Shown here piece after piece: positions 11,991 to 23,372 of a DNA stretch of 64,000 nucleotides. Within the stretch, counting starts at the first letter, position 1; every line of letters starts with the position of its first letter. Source of the stretch: Acanthosoma haemorrhoidale (Eukaryota > Arthropoda > Insecta > Hemiptera > Acanthosomatidae); contig CAKNEZ010000029.1 in assembly GCA_930367205.1 (NCBI GenBank), positions 62,001 through 126,000 of the forward strand, written 5' to 3'. The position numbers and the translations under genes are program-made. Under the pieces are notes generated by a model, which was not told where the DNA came from, did not search any database, and saw only the letters and a program-made list of their open reading frames with translations.

Positions 11991-13379
11991 CAGGATATTG
12001 GTTCGTTTAACGGGAGTAGACGCAAGCGGTGCGGACGAGGGACGATCTCTTGAGTTTCCCTTGGGTTCATGGAACGAGGATTTTGGTTGAGGCTTTCGAG
12101 AAGTCAAAGGAGCCTGGTTTGGAACATGCCCACTTTGGTTGGGATAGTGTAGAAGAGTATGGTGTCTAATGCTGCAGCGACGACAAGAGTTTGCTGAAGG
12201 GCAATCACGACAGTTATGTCCCGACGAAAGGCAATTCAAGCAGCGATTTAGAGATTTAATCTTGAGGTAGCGTTCTCGAGGAGAGGATGTACGAAATTGA
12301 GCACAATCGAAAATTCGATGGTTTCCCAAACATATAGGACATTTTGGTGTTGCGTCCTGAGAGGGTCCGACGGTCATTAAAACATGTCTGGTGGTGGGCA
12401 TGGGTTTTGAATTCGTATTAACATTCGGAGTCATCATAGCGTTAGATTGTAATTGTAAATGTTGTTGTTGTATGAACTCAGTCAAATCGGTGAGCCCAGG
12501 AAGTTGGGTGAGAGTGGAAAATTTTGCTTCAAATTGTTCCTTAGTTTTCGAGTCCAATAGTCTAAGTCCTAAAATGCACAAAATAAATTCTGCAGGATTG
12601 GCTAAATTTAAATTTAAAAATGCTTGAGCATTCTCCAGTACTACCGCAGAAAACTGTTCCAAAGAGGATAAGTTGTTCTTTATGAGTGGTTTAGAATTCA
12701 AAATCTTCATAAGATGATGGGTTGCCAAAATTCTTTTGTTATCAAAGCGTTTTGTTAATATTTGCCATGCTTGGTTGTATCCGGTGGATGAAATTTCTAT
12801 TGCCGCCACAGCTTGGGCTGCTGTGCCAGTTAAAGAAGACTTCAAATAATGAAATTTATGGACTGAATCAAGATCAGAATTCGCATGAATCAAAGAAGTA
12901 AAGGTGTCTTTAAAAGTGGGCCATTTTGTAATACTTCCGTCAAAAGTCGGAACCTTAATAGAAGGTAGTTTTCGAAAAAAGGGTTGTTTTTGGGGTTCGC
13001 CAATCGTGGTTTCATGACTTTCAAGAGTTGTATCTTGCGGTGTAGGTAGTCCAAAAGCAATAGTTTCATAATATAATGTATAGGTTTTTTCTTTTAAGGT
13101 TTGATGAGTGGAGAAGTCTATAGAAAGTTTTTTACTCAACCGCTTTAGTTCCAATATACGGGACATAAATTTTTCAAAACAACTGTCCAGTCGAGAAAGG
13201 CGGGCGCGAAACGTCTTCTCTTTTGCTAGGTCGGTGAGGGATTTCTTTCCAACTTCGTAAGATTTTTCAATATCATCAGCAAGATCTTCAACCTCTTCAT
13301 TTACTTCATCATAACGAGATGTATCTTTACATGGATCCGTTTTGGCTGGCATGGTGTAAGGTGTAACGGAAAAACACAA
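11901..13379 (-). CDS. gag: BEL/Pao gag
   Basis: 492 codons. The Met at residue 10 (MPAKTDP) is a likelier start than the first. The middle has the DUF1759-type capsid region (VPTFDGSITKWPTFKDTF, then KFHYLKSSLTG). The C-terminal third has Cys/His knuckles (CPICLGNHRIFDC; CLNCLSSGHNCRDC; CRRCSIRHH) for RNA binding. BEL elements normally encode gag-pol as one frame. Here the frame leaves pol at about 11965, where GTCATG is followed by CTCAAACTG. Loss of one base, giving a nonsense tail of about 20 residues, is the simplest reading; programmed frameshifting is possible but less likely. Confidence 0.9.
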   Translation of the reverse strand: MCFSVTPYTMPAKTDPCKDTSRYDEVNEEVEDLADDIEKSYEVGKKSLTDLAKEKTFRARLSRLDSCFEKFMSRILELKRLSKKLSIDFSTHQTLKEKTYTLYYETIAFGLPTPQDTTLESHETTIGEPQKQPFFRKLPSIKVPTFDGSITKWPTFKDTFTSLIHANSDLDSVHKFHYLKSSLTGTAAQAVAAIEISSTGYNQAWQILTKRFDNKRILATHHLMKILNSKPLIKNNLSSLEQFSAVVLENAQAFLNLNLANPAEFILCILGLRLLDSKTKEQFEAKFSTLTQLPGLTDLTEFIQQQHLQLQSNAMMTPNVNTNSKPMPTTRHVLMTVGPSQDATPKCPICLGNHRIFDCAQFRTSSPRERYLKIKSLNRCLNCLSSGHNCRDCPSANSCRRCSIRHHTLLHYPNQSGHVPNQAPLTSRKPQPKSSFHEPKGNSRDRPSSAPLASTPVKRTNILLGTAVMLKLMTDDSFHYVFYWTAVRNVPL

Positions 13380-13459
13380 AGAAATGATGGGCCAATAAAG
13401 TAGCGAAAGAAAACTCTTGAATACAATAAGCTAACGATCCGGCCCGGAGGACCAAAATA

Positions 13460-14838
13460 TGTTGGGGGGAGGGGCAACCTTGGATACCAAAATGCAATTC
13501 TCCGTCCCCGTTTCGAAACTTATCCGGGTCACTAGCAGAAGGCAATGAGAAGGTGAAAGGGCCGAGGGATTTTAATGTTATAGAGGGCCAAGCTGAAATT
13601 CGACACTTGAAAATAAATTATTGGAAGCAGAAACAATGCAAACAAAAATGGTTTACCCATTAAGCAAATAAACAAATGAAATTATTAACTTAAACCTAAA
13701 TAATTAAGCTCAGCGAAATATTCAGTAAAGCTGGCATGAAAGAAAAAAAAAAAACACAACATTTGGCAAAGGTAAATGTAAATATATTTGCCTTTCATAT
13801 TTCTCAATTAGCAAATCCTTATATTGAGAAAAGCAGTTTGAAATACAAGGATCAACTAGGCATGATACGGATAGCCCATAATAACTTACAGTTTTCTAAC
13901 AAAAATAACTGATATGAATTTATAAATATAATAAATCTATTACAACAATAAATACATACAGGCATCCAATACTTACATAAAACAACAAACACGTGTGTAG
14001 GCGCGTCCACAAGCACACATGTATTTAATATATATGAAAATGGTAATAGATAAAAATAATTTTTAGATTAAATAATATGGTAGTGTAACCTTAAAATATT
14101 ATGCTATAATTGGAATGATCCAAGAGACAAACACATTTCATGAGTTTTATAAATTAATCAATTGAATGTCATTCTTACATTAAGTGACACATGAAAAGAG
14201 ATAACAGTTGAGTTAACCAACCTGAATGTTATGCTTTATTTAAAATCCTGTTTCTATTTCTATGTACTATAATTTTGCATTTTTCAGTTTACTAAATAAT
14301 TTCTAAAGGTGTTCGTGAAAAGAATTTATATTATATACATAAAAACACATGCAGAAAATTAATAATGAATTCGCCTTATAACTGGGTTCAAATATTAAAT
14401 ATATATAAATAAATATGATAAATATAACTAAAAATACGCATTATTGACGAAAGCATCAATGGAGCAAGATCCTACAGATTAGTATTGTTAATAAATAAAT
14501 AAAGTACAGTACTGATTGACGGCTTCATTGGGTACCCAAGCTGGCAGCTGGGACACACGCGGCGCTTGTGTTGCTAATAACCGATGGCATCGATGGCAGG
14601 TAATCGATTAGTGGTGGTCGAGCGAGTCCTCACTGCTACGACTTTCAAGACGAACTCATCCGATTACGACCGAGACGAATTGTGATATCGACAAAGTGAA
14701 ATCGATAGTGAGTGCGATCGATAGTTTGATAGTCCAAGTGTGAGGAATAGCACCTTCCCGTTCGATAGACTAAGTTGGACAGACGATCGTAGCCCTTCAT
14801 GAGCCTTATTACAACGTGTACTTTGGCCGTTCACCATA
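13460..14838 (-). repeat. BEL/Pao 5' LTR, outer end missing
   Basis: 1379 bp matching the 3' LTR from its residue 175 onward, without the 340 bp internal duplication. The outer 174 bp, including the TGTTG terminus, are gone. The LTR abuts polymerase sequence directly at 14838/14839. The inner end CCCCAACA (13460) is intact. Confidence 0.88.
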
Positions 14839-16003
14839 AATCTGATTTTAGTTTTACAGCCGTCAAAGGTTTTAGTAACAGACATATATTTTTCACTATT
14901 GCTCGGAATTATTTCAACATTGCCTTCATCTATTCCAAGATATTTAACTATAAAGTGAGAATCAAAATTAGTAAAATTGTGTATAAACACGGGTATAAAG
15001 TCTGGTTTACTAGCATGTAAATTACATGAGTTGTGTGCAGCCCCAATAAACTTAGATGTGATGTGACAATGATGTTTTACTCTCTCTCTCTTATCCAATT
15101 CATTCTCACATAAAACACATATATTCGTAGTAGCGAACGACTGTTCTTGTTCATCACTCAATGTTTCGATTGGAATTATATTAGCATATATTTCATCGGC
15201 TTTAAGAGCTAAGGATTTTAATGTTTTCATGAAATTGCTCATGCAATTGCTACCGGTGTGAACAACTGGATCGCTGTCAAATTCGGGAATAGAAGATTAC
15301 CATAAGTGCTGCACAGAAAACTTCATGACTTTGTAAATAACGTGTCCAAGATGTTTGAGGATTCGGATTTGAACCTGCGATGGGCACTAATAATGTTTCG
15401 AAATCGGCATACGCTAAAAGTTTTATTTTCTGTGTAAATTCAACATACGAAAATCCATCCTGATCCCTTCCCCATAAAATCATCTATTTCTGATATGATT
15501 TTCTGAAATGAGTCTATTATAAATTCTTCTAAGTTACTAGATTTGTCTAAAGTTTCCATTTTCGTTTTAAAATTAAAATCAGTGCGCTCCATTTCTTTTC
15601 CCTCAACACTTTTTTTATAATTACATTCTAATAAGATCATAATTTTTATAGTATTCCACCTCATAATATATTTATTCAAAATTTTAATTAATTTATTTTT
15701 AACATTATCAAGAAATTCGTTTGGGATATAATCAACCTTATCATTTTTAATATTAATGTCTGCAAGCGTCTCGTTGATAGCCGTTGTAATAATAATATTG
15801 TTTTCATCTGATGTTGATTGTTCCCGTAAGCACTTGTCAAATACTATATATTTTCTTTTTTTAATCGGAGGATCTGACCGGGACTGCATTTGTTTCGATA
15901 CGTTCACCTCTTTCTCTATGTTTAATTTGAGAGCAACGCATGTTTTTATATGTCTTTTATAATTTTGTTGACTGCATTCTCTACCACACATTTTACACAT
16001 CAT
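14839..16003 (-). pseudogene. Protein-primed DNA polymerase B, N-terminal part (decayed, internally deleted)
   Basis: Starts at 16003 with a Cys/His finger (MCKMCGRECS...H...C), continues to GKGSGW at about 15460, then jumps straight to the Exo I block (YADFET, about 15410). The intact homologue at 59716-63540 has about 290 more residues between these points, so this copy carries a large internal deletion. It then covers Exo I to just past Exo II and stops at 14839 against the truncated BEL LTR. A two-base deletion near 15298 breaks the frame. Positions 14839-15410 duplicate 5480-6065. Non-functional. Confidence 0.85.
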
Positions 16004-16252
16004 ATATGACCATTTACATTTATGTTTCCAATTGTTTAGTAAAAGTCCATTTTGTACATAATTATGTATTTCTAAAGGTACTCATCTTTTATTCAAAATC
16101 CTTATATTATAATCCTTAATTATTATGATGCTTACTTAGACTGCTTTGTGAAATTTGATAATATGACTTCTCTTTATTACACCCTCATATGATAAACCGA
16201 GATCGCCTAAAACAAATGTTAGAGTTAATTTAAGAAATACAATTTTTTTTTT

Positions 16253-16988
16253 CTTATATTTTTACATACTTACCACTCTTATATTGTTGTATATCCTCAT
16301 CAGATATGCAATAAAATTAGCTTTAGAGGACAAGGCAAGACTTTCCTTGGAGAGAAACTAAGAAACAGGAACACTCGAAACTGTTTCTTAATGGACCCTG
16401 TAAGAGAAGAAGCTCAGCACTTCTATCAATGGACAGGTGGACACTCAAAAGTGTGACAGGACTCTATACAGGTCACTGTCGGTTAAATAAACACCTCTTT
16501 AATTTGGGGATAGTGGGATCACCATTCTGCAGATTCTGCAAGAAAGAGGGAGAAACGGCACGTCATATAATATGTGACTGTGATAACTTAGCTAGAAGGC
16601 GATACCTTCACTTTGGTAGTGATCGCATTGTAGACCCCAAACTATGTGAACTGATCGATCCATTCAGTATCCTCAGATTTGCAAAGGCCGTGGGCCTGTC
16701 ACATATATAGGACAGGGACATGGACGGCGCACAATAGGTCTCAGTGAGGCCGTGGTGCACAAATGCCGGAACAAATAATAATAATAATAATATGCAATGA
16801 AGATAGCGTTCGGGAAGAAACGTTTTAATTAAAAATCCGTTTTCCTTTGAATCTAATATTACTTGTAGACAATCGCCATGTTCTGTTTTAGTTTTTGCAA
16901 AATGTGTTATCAAATATTTTTCACCTTGTTTTAGTTCTCCAAATCTTTTATAAACAGGTAAACTGTTTAATTTTTCGATCATGAACAT
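16253..16988 (-). pseudogene. Small protein gene of the virus-like block, split by a LOA fragment
   Basis: From ATG 16988 the frame reads about 64 codons (motifs LPVYKRFGELKQGEKYL and FLPERYLH) to 16790, where the LOA fragment begins. Across the insertion the same frame resumes at 16303 with SDEDIQQYKSG and ends near 16253, or at a GTAAGT donor at 16273. The interruption is flanked by a 9 bp target duplication, so the gene was continuous before. From memory the sequence resembles small uncharacterised arthropod proteins ending in a LPxRF-type motif; I assign no function. A nucleic-acid-binding accessory of the neighbouring polymerase is a guess from context. Confidence 0.55.
16313..16789 (+). 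mobile_element. 5'-truncated LOA-like fragment with target duplication
   Basis: Plus-strand copy of the last 480 bp of the LOA element (matching 27943-28425 reversed): ORF2 C-terminus with the Cys/His motif CRFCKKEGETARHIICDC, the short 3' UTR, and a terminal (AAT)n run. The 9 bp ATATGCAAT occurs at 16304-16312 and 16790-16798, a clean target-site duplication. This fixes the 3' end of the family as an AAT microsatellite rather than poly(A). Confidence 0.9.
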
Positions 16989-17105
16989 CTGAAAAGGAAA
17001 CCAGTAGGCTGAGTAAGGAAAATTAAAAAAAAAAAAATTTTAATACTTATTAAATTGTAATTCCTTACCAATTATTTTTTACTAGTCTATTATTTACAAT
17101 ATGCT

Positions 17106-17336
17106 TTACTTATTTATTAAGAGGTAAGAAAAGCATATTGTTTTCTGTTGTCTAATATAAATATTGACAACAGTCCAGTTAGATGGATTTGGTGTACCAT
17201 CGGTATCATATGCGATAACAATATTGTTTCCAATATTACCATAATTGATTGCTTAAAGAGTAACCATCCCTCCTTCCAATCCTAATATCTCATATATCCC
17301 TTCTCCTAAGTTATCAAACAGAATAAATGTAGCCAT
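17106..17336 (-). pseudogene. Short unidentified frame with one stop
   Basis: ATG at 17336 opens MATFILFDNLGEGIYEILG; a TAA at 17253-17255 interrupts; the same frame then runs on (INYGNIGNNIVIAYDTDG) to TAA at 17106. A single nonsense codon in a 77-codon frame with non-random composition suggests a decayed small gene. I do not recognise it. It lies between two other small broken genes on the same strand. Confidence 0.35.
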
Positions 17337-17418
17337 CTAAAATACAAAGAGTAATTTTTTTTTTAAATACTACATACAATACTCAATGCAACAGTTCACT
17401 TCATTAATAATGTTCACC

Positions 17419-17753
17419 TCATGAGTCTGAATTATAAACGAAGTTGAACAGATTCGTACACTTTCTACATTCTGACAAATTCCTTGCAATGGAAAGACTG
17501 TTTCCACATATTATACAACGATCTCTATATGTTAAGCCAATAGCTTCACTTCTTAAAAGTATATAATGATTTGATGATACTATCCCGTTCTCTAATTCTT
17601 CCGCCTCTAATTCATTGTGTACACAGTTTAAGATGAATTGTTCTCGGATGGTTCTTCTCCTAACGCGATAAAAGCATTTACACTTACAAAGATCGTCTTT
17701 ATACAACGATAACGAGAAGAATTATTATTATGACCTCTATTCACAATCACCAT
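17419..17753 (-). pseudogene. Small cysteine-rich (zinc-ribbon-like) protein, probable frameshift
   Basis: A 95-codon frame (17706-17419) contains CKCKC near its start and a C-x2-C-x12-C-x2-C cluster (CIICGN...CRKC) near its end, as in zinc ribbons. It has no ATG of its own. An ATG at 17753, just after a TTTGTTTCTTAG acceptor-like tract, opens MVIVNRGHNN in another frame and could join it through a one-base shift near 17710-17720. Same strand as the neighbouring polymerase, so possibly part of the same virus-like cassette. Function unknown. Confidence 0.4.
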
Positions 17754-19289
17754 TATCTAAGAAACAAATAACATACTTACGATCGCTGTATGAAAGCTTC
17801 CACACCTGTGCGAGGAATGAAATTTTCCTAGGGCTCTTATACTCCTTTTTCTGAGTACTTCCTTTTCTTATACTTCCTTTTCATCTCAACAAGTTTAATT
17901 CTGTCTTTTCCCTGGAGTAGTGTCTTTGACATGAAAAACCCCAGTTTTGATTAGCTAATTTAAAAATAACTTTCTCTATTTTGTCTTTGTAATACATAAA
18001 ATTGGGCTCACCTTATCATTATTTTATTTAATTTCTTTTCTTTTAAATAAAATCATTTTGCTTATCGCTGATATTGAAAATATAATTTGTTGGAGATTTG
18101 ATGATATGTCGGGCCGGCTATCACTTGGATTGGGCTCCACGTTTAGAGGACGTCGTGAGGAGCGGCGATATAGTCTCTAGATACCCTTAAAAATTATTTT
18201 AATATCCAGAACATACATCGTTTGTGGTATCCTTTAATATAAAAAATGGTTATTATAGTAACCCGACGCCACCAAATCCAACTATTATATGATATATACA
18301 TTTTATGTACTATTTCTAATTGAATAATACGGAGCTTTATTTACGAGGAAAGCAATTTTGAATTTTGAATTATAGTGCCGTCTGCCTCTTGAAAATCATA
18401 GTTAGATTTATTCCTAATGATTTGTACACCCTATCTTAAACATTTATCTTAAATATCCTCCTGTAATAAATACCCGATGGCTAATAGTTTTTGGATTTCT
18501 TTAGGCCTTCGTTCGGCCTATCCGAGAAACGGAGGTGCGTCCCATTAACACTTACTCTTGGACCCATTAGATGGGTGGGAAACGTTAGGCTGACCGGTCT
18601 TGCCCGGGGGAGAGCCGGATGCAGGCGAATATCAACCCATGCCGATGCTCTGTCCGATGTTATATCTATCTATACGATACGCGGTGAGCTCCCCTTCCAG
18701 TTTTTATATATTTAGTCTCTTCTAGACATAATTATCCAAATATTTAATCAAAGTAGAGCCCAGAAAAAAACTAAACTATTCGATTTTGAATTTTCCTCAT
18801 TGTACCAAAACATTGATCAATCAATCAATCAATTTTCACGGAAACTTTGGTCTAGGTATGACGACGCAGTATTAAGATGATGAGATACAATGATCATCTC
18901 ATTGTGGAGGATTGTCTCTGCCTTAGAGAGGGGAAAGGGGAAAAATTATGAATCTCGTCATCAATGTCAGTCAGGCAGTTAGTTCATCAGGTAGGGAGGG
19001 GGTAGGAGAGTAGTCGTAAGTAGGTAGAGAGAGATAGACCGAGGTAAGATGACGACGACGGGAATGAGTCTGAAGCTGTTGTTGTATTTTTCATTAGACA
19101 GACGGTGGTGATACTTGATTATCTTTCTCTATGTCTACAAACTAGGTGTGGGGGTGTGAAAAGCTTGCACTAAGTACAAACAGCGGAAAGTGTACGTCCG
19201 GAACGAGACCCTACAGGTAGGTCTACAATAGAGGTAGGTCTTCCCTGTACATCTTCCCTTATATTAATTGTTTGTGGTGAAATTATAAC

Positions 19290-19450
19290 GGGAATGCGCT
19301 AACGCAGTCCCAACTACCAAAAATTACGCACCCGAGATACCCGCATTTGGGGTATTCGCAGGGGTCAGCTCAACCAAAGTGCAATGGAAAAGCCTCACCC
19401 TGGGGGAACCGCCTTATTGATCACGGTAGGCCCCCACGCCAGGTAAGTAT
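19290..19450 (-). ncRNA. U1: U1 spliceosomal snRNA, best copy
   Basis: Reading the minus strand from 19450, the 5' end is ATACTTACCTGG, the sequence that pairs with 5' splice sites. It continues with a stem-loop 1 containing GTGATCAATAAGGCGG, the conserved CCATTGCACTTTGG and GCTGACCCCTGCGAA segments, an Sm site AATTTTTGG (19317-19325), and a 3' hairpin (GGGACTGCG/CGCATTCCC). Length 161, against about 164 in human U1. Upstream, TATAATTTGGGAAAATCCGA and further bases are conserved among copies and should hold the PSE promoter, but I cannot delimit it. Likely functional. Confidence 0.95.
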
Positions 19451-21596
19451 GCTATAATTTGGGAAAATCCGATGGTGGTCAAGTCAAATCTAACCGCACT
19501 TGCGAGATTGAACTGGATTCGTAGAAGATGAATGACCGTCTAGCGATTCACCAGATGTTGTAATATACAAATAAAATGTTTCATTTATCTTACTACACAA
19601 TATATTATCGAGTATAAATAGTTTAAACGCACCGAAAACATCTCCCTACCCGTATGAGTGCATATATCTCTGCATCCCTCTCGATCCCACAGGTTAGCTA
19701 ATGATTACACAGGTGGCGATAGTGTAGCTTCATTCCCGGTATCCACCCTTTCAACTTCAAGCGAGCTATCTCCCGAGATATTTAGTAAACGCTCCAAAAC
19801 GCATTATTTATTATATTTTTAAGATTTCCCTCATCTTATTTGCTAGTATTTATAATGACAATATTTTATATGATTTTTTATTTTTGGAGATACACATAAA
19901 AAAAATATTGGGTATATGTTATTCGTTAGGAATCCGCTGAGATCCATTCATTAAATTATTAGTAATATTACTTTGCCGCCGAATCAAATAGTGACTCTTG
20001 CTGTAACTTTATTTATGAATCATTATTCCTAATCCAACTATGATCTCGAATGATTGTATCAATCGGGTGACTCCCGCAATAATATTTTGGTGCCTGTTTA
20101 TCCTTAGCTCACAGATAAAACCTCCTCCTGTATGTAGTAAGCCGTGAAAATTTGCTGATCCCGACCTCTCTAATCCGGAACTAGTTGTCCTTTTCGGTCG
20201 TTATCCCCACTATTATTTTTATTAATTTTTTTTTCATCTCAACAAGTTTAATTCTGTCTTTTCCCTGGAGTAGTGTCTTTGACATGAAAAACCCCAGTTT
20301 TAATTAGCTAATTAAAAAATAGCTTTCTTCATTTTGTCTTTGAAATACATAAAATTGGGCTCACCTTATCATTATTTTACTTAATTTCTTTTCTTTTAAT
20401 TGAAATCATTTTGCTTATCGCTGATATTGAAAATATAATTTGTCGGAGATTTGATGATATGTCGGGCCGGCTATCACTTGGATTGGGCTCCACGTTTAGA
20501 GGACGTCGTGAGGAGCGGCGATATAGTCTCTAGATACTCTTAAAAATTATTTTAATATCCAGAACAAACATCGTTTGTGGTATCCTTTAATATAAAAAAT
20601 GGTTATTATAGTAACCCGACGCCACCAAATCCAACTATTATATGATATATACATTTTATGTACTATTTCTAATTGAATAATACGGAGCATTATTTACGAG
20701 GAAAGCAATTTTGAATTTTGAATTATAGTGCCGTCTGCCTCTTGAAAATCATAGTTAGATTTATTCCTAATGATTTAGACACCCTATCTTAAACATTTAT
20801 CTTAAATATCCTCCTGTAATAAATACCCGACGGCTAATAGTTTTCGGATTTCATTAGGCCTTAGTCGGCAAATTCGAGAAACGGAGGTGCGTCCCATTAA
20901 CACTTGCTCTTGGACCCATTAGATGGGCGGGAAACGTTAGGCTGACCGGTCTTGCCCGGGGGAGAGCCGGATGCAGGCGAATATCAACCCATGCCGATGC
21001 TCTGTCCGATGTTATATCTATCTATACGATACGCGGTGAGCTCCCCTTCCAGTTTTTATATATTTAGTCTCTTCTAGACATAATTATCCAAATATTTAAT
21101 CAAAGTAGAGGCCAGAAAAAAACTAAACTATTCGATTTTGAATTTTCCTCATTGTACCAAAAACATTGATCAATCAATCAATTAATCGATTTTCACGGAA
21201 ACTTTGGTCTAGGTATGACGACGCAGTATTGAGATGATGAAATACAATGATCATCTCATTGTGGAGGATTGTCTCTGCCTTGGAGAGGGGAAAGGGGAAA
21301 ATTATGAATCTCGTCATCAATGTCAGTCAGGCAGTTAGTTCATCAGGTTTGGAGGGGGTAGGAGAGTAGTCGTAAGTAGGTAGAGAGAGAGAGAACGAGG
21401 TAAGGTGACGACGACGGGAATGAGTCTGAAGCTGTTGTTGTATTTTGTATTAGACAGACGGTGGTGATGCTTGATTATCTTTCTGTGTGTCTACAAACTA
21501 GGTGTGGGGGTGTGAAAAGCTTGCACTAAGTACAAACAGTGGAAAGCGTACGTCCGGAACGAGACCCTACAGGTAGGTCTACAGTAAAGGTAGGTC

Positions 21597-21601
<5 letters not shown>

Positions 21602-21662
<61 letters not shown>

Positions 21663-22204
21663 CCCGAAGCTCTCTAGGTCGAATTTAGGATGTGGGAAAA
21701 ATATAAAATATTTGGGGTAAAAGGAAGCTTGTACTAGGCGTACCTGCTTGAAGGTGGTGTGAGAGTTAGTGATGTGGGAATCCTCGGTGGATGTTGGTTA
21801 AGTCAGTACAGTAGTGAGAGTCTACCGGTGGCTGGGCCTAGAGTCTCACTAGGCATGTGGTGTCGTCGTTGTTAGTCTGATGTCAGAGTGAGGGTGCCCC
21901 TTAGAGGCTTGTTGTCAGTGGGTCGGCGTCGAGATGTCTATCATCTTCTCTGCTCTACCCGATCTTGCGAGTTGCCATCGTGACGGTAGCGGTGGTGGTG
22001 TCATGTCTCGGAAGAACGGGTTGAGAATAGCTTCATCGAGTCGAAGAATTTGATGTGCCGTCGTCTGATGGCCTCGGTGATGGTGGGGAGCTCAAATTTT
22101 TCGTGCATGTCGGATGCCTCCATGTCGCGAAAAGGAGTGTGCCACAGTGGCGTTCTCACGATGTTATTCTGAAAGCTCTGGAGTCTGTTGATGGTGCTGG
22201 TACG
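21602..22204 (-). mobile_element. 5'-truncated Jockey-like element with long poly(A)
   Basis: On the minus strand this ends in about 60 A (plus-strand T run 21602-21662). Upstream lies the C-terminal tail of a non-LTR reverse transcriptase (22001 upward), with FQNNIV and FELPTITEAIRRRHIKFFDS, the same tail as in the copies at 36550 and 54735. It interrupts the U1 repeat. The flanks are different unit positions, so a deletion or recombination accompanied it. Confidence 0.82.
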
Positions 22205-23372
22205 GAACAAACATCGTTTTTGGTATCCTTTAATATGAAAAATGGTTATTATAGTACCCTGACGCCACCAAATCCAACTATTATATGATATATACATTGT
22301 ATGTACTATTTCTAATTGAATAATACGCAGCTTTATTTACGAGGAAAGCAATTTTGAATTTTTAATTATAGTGCCGTCTGCCTCTTGAAAATCATAGTTT
22401 GATTTATTCCAAATGATTTAGACACCCCAAGAGAGTGCTATGGGATGATAAACATTTATCTTAAATATTCTCCTGTAATAAATACCTGACGGCTAATAGT
22501 TTTTGGATTTCTTTAGGCCTTCGTTCGGCCTATCCGAGAAACGGAGGTGCGTCCCACTAACACTTGCTCTTGGACCCATTAGATGGGCGGGAAACGTTAG
22601 GCTGACCGGTCCCATCTTGCCCAGGGGAGAGCCGGATGCCGGCGAATATCAACCCATGCCGATGCTCTGTCCGATGTTATATCTATCTATACGATACGCG
22701 GTGAGCTCCCCTTCCAGTTTAAACGCACCGAAAACATTTCCCTAACCGTATGAGTGCATATATCTCTGCATTCCTCTCGATCCCACAGGTTAGCTAATGA
22801 TTACACAGGTGGCACTAGTGTAGCTTTATTCTTGGTATCCACCCTTCAACTTTGACCGTGACTGAGCTATCTCCCGAGCCATTTAGTAACGCTCCAAAAC
22901 GTATTATTTATTATATTTTTGAGATTTCCCTCATCTTATTTTCTAGTGTTTATAATGACAATATTTTATAAGATTTTTTATTTTTGGAGATACACATAAA
23001 AAAAATATTGGGTATATGTTATTCGTTAGGAATCCTCTGAAATCCGTTCATTAAATTATTTTTCATATTACTTTGCCGCCGAATTAAATAGTGACTCTTG
23101 CTGTAACTTTATTTATGAATCATTATTCCTAATCCAACTATGATCTCGAATGATTGTATCAATCGGGTGACTCCCGCAATAATATTTTGGTGCCTGTTTA
23201 TCCTTAGCTCACAGATAAAACCTCCTCCTGTATGTAGTAAGACGTAAAAATTTGCTGATCCCGACCTCACTAATCCGGAACTAGTTATCCTTTTCAATTG
23301 TTATCCTCACTATTATTTTTATTAATTTTTTTTTCATCTTAACAAGTTTGATTCTGTCTTTTCCCTGGAGTT

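Larger units (their letters stand above)
6075..14838 (-). mobile_element. BEL/Pao LTR retrotransposon, nearly complete
   Basis: Minus-strand element with LTRs at 6075-7972 (3') and 13460-14838 (5', truncated), gag at 11901-13379 and pol at 7945 to about 11990. The LTR ends form a short inverted repeat, TGTTG...CAACA. A G-run before 7972 is the likely polypurine tract. Just inside the 5' LTR is a TGGTCCTCCGGGCCGGAT stretch that fits the primer-site region often seen in BEL elements (from memory). It is inserted in the decayed polymerase gene, but no short target duplication is visible. Instead about 580 bp of polymerase sequence occurs on both sides. Confidence 0.93.
17874..23372. repeat. Left U1 snRNA tandem repeat block
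   Basis: Units begin TTTTCATCTCAACAAG at 17879 and 20234, giving a period near 2355 bp. Unit L1 (17874-20228) is complete and carries a U1 gene. Unit L2 (20229-21601) is cut before its U1 position by a Jockey-like insertion. Unit L3 (22205-23372) starts part way in and has lost the middle, U1 included: at 22722 the sequence jumps from CCAGTTT to AAACGCACCG. No protein frame of note lies in the unit; short ORFs such as 18491-18715 recur only because the repeat does. A (TCAA)n run sits at about 18810 and 21170. Confidence 0.9.

Noticed and set aside
5480..15410. Reading the 580 bp flanking duplication as the BEL target-site duplication
   Set aside because: BEL elements make duplications of a few bases; the 5' LTR end is also missing.
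18491..18715. 74-codon frame in the U1 unit
   Set aside because: Recurs with frame changes at 22503 and 48569; not conserved as protein.
19460..19520. A defined PSE promoter for U1
   Set aside because: The segment is conserved between units, but I could not match a known insect PSE with confidence.
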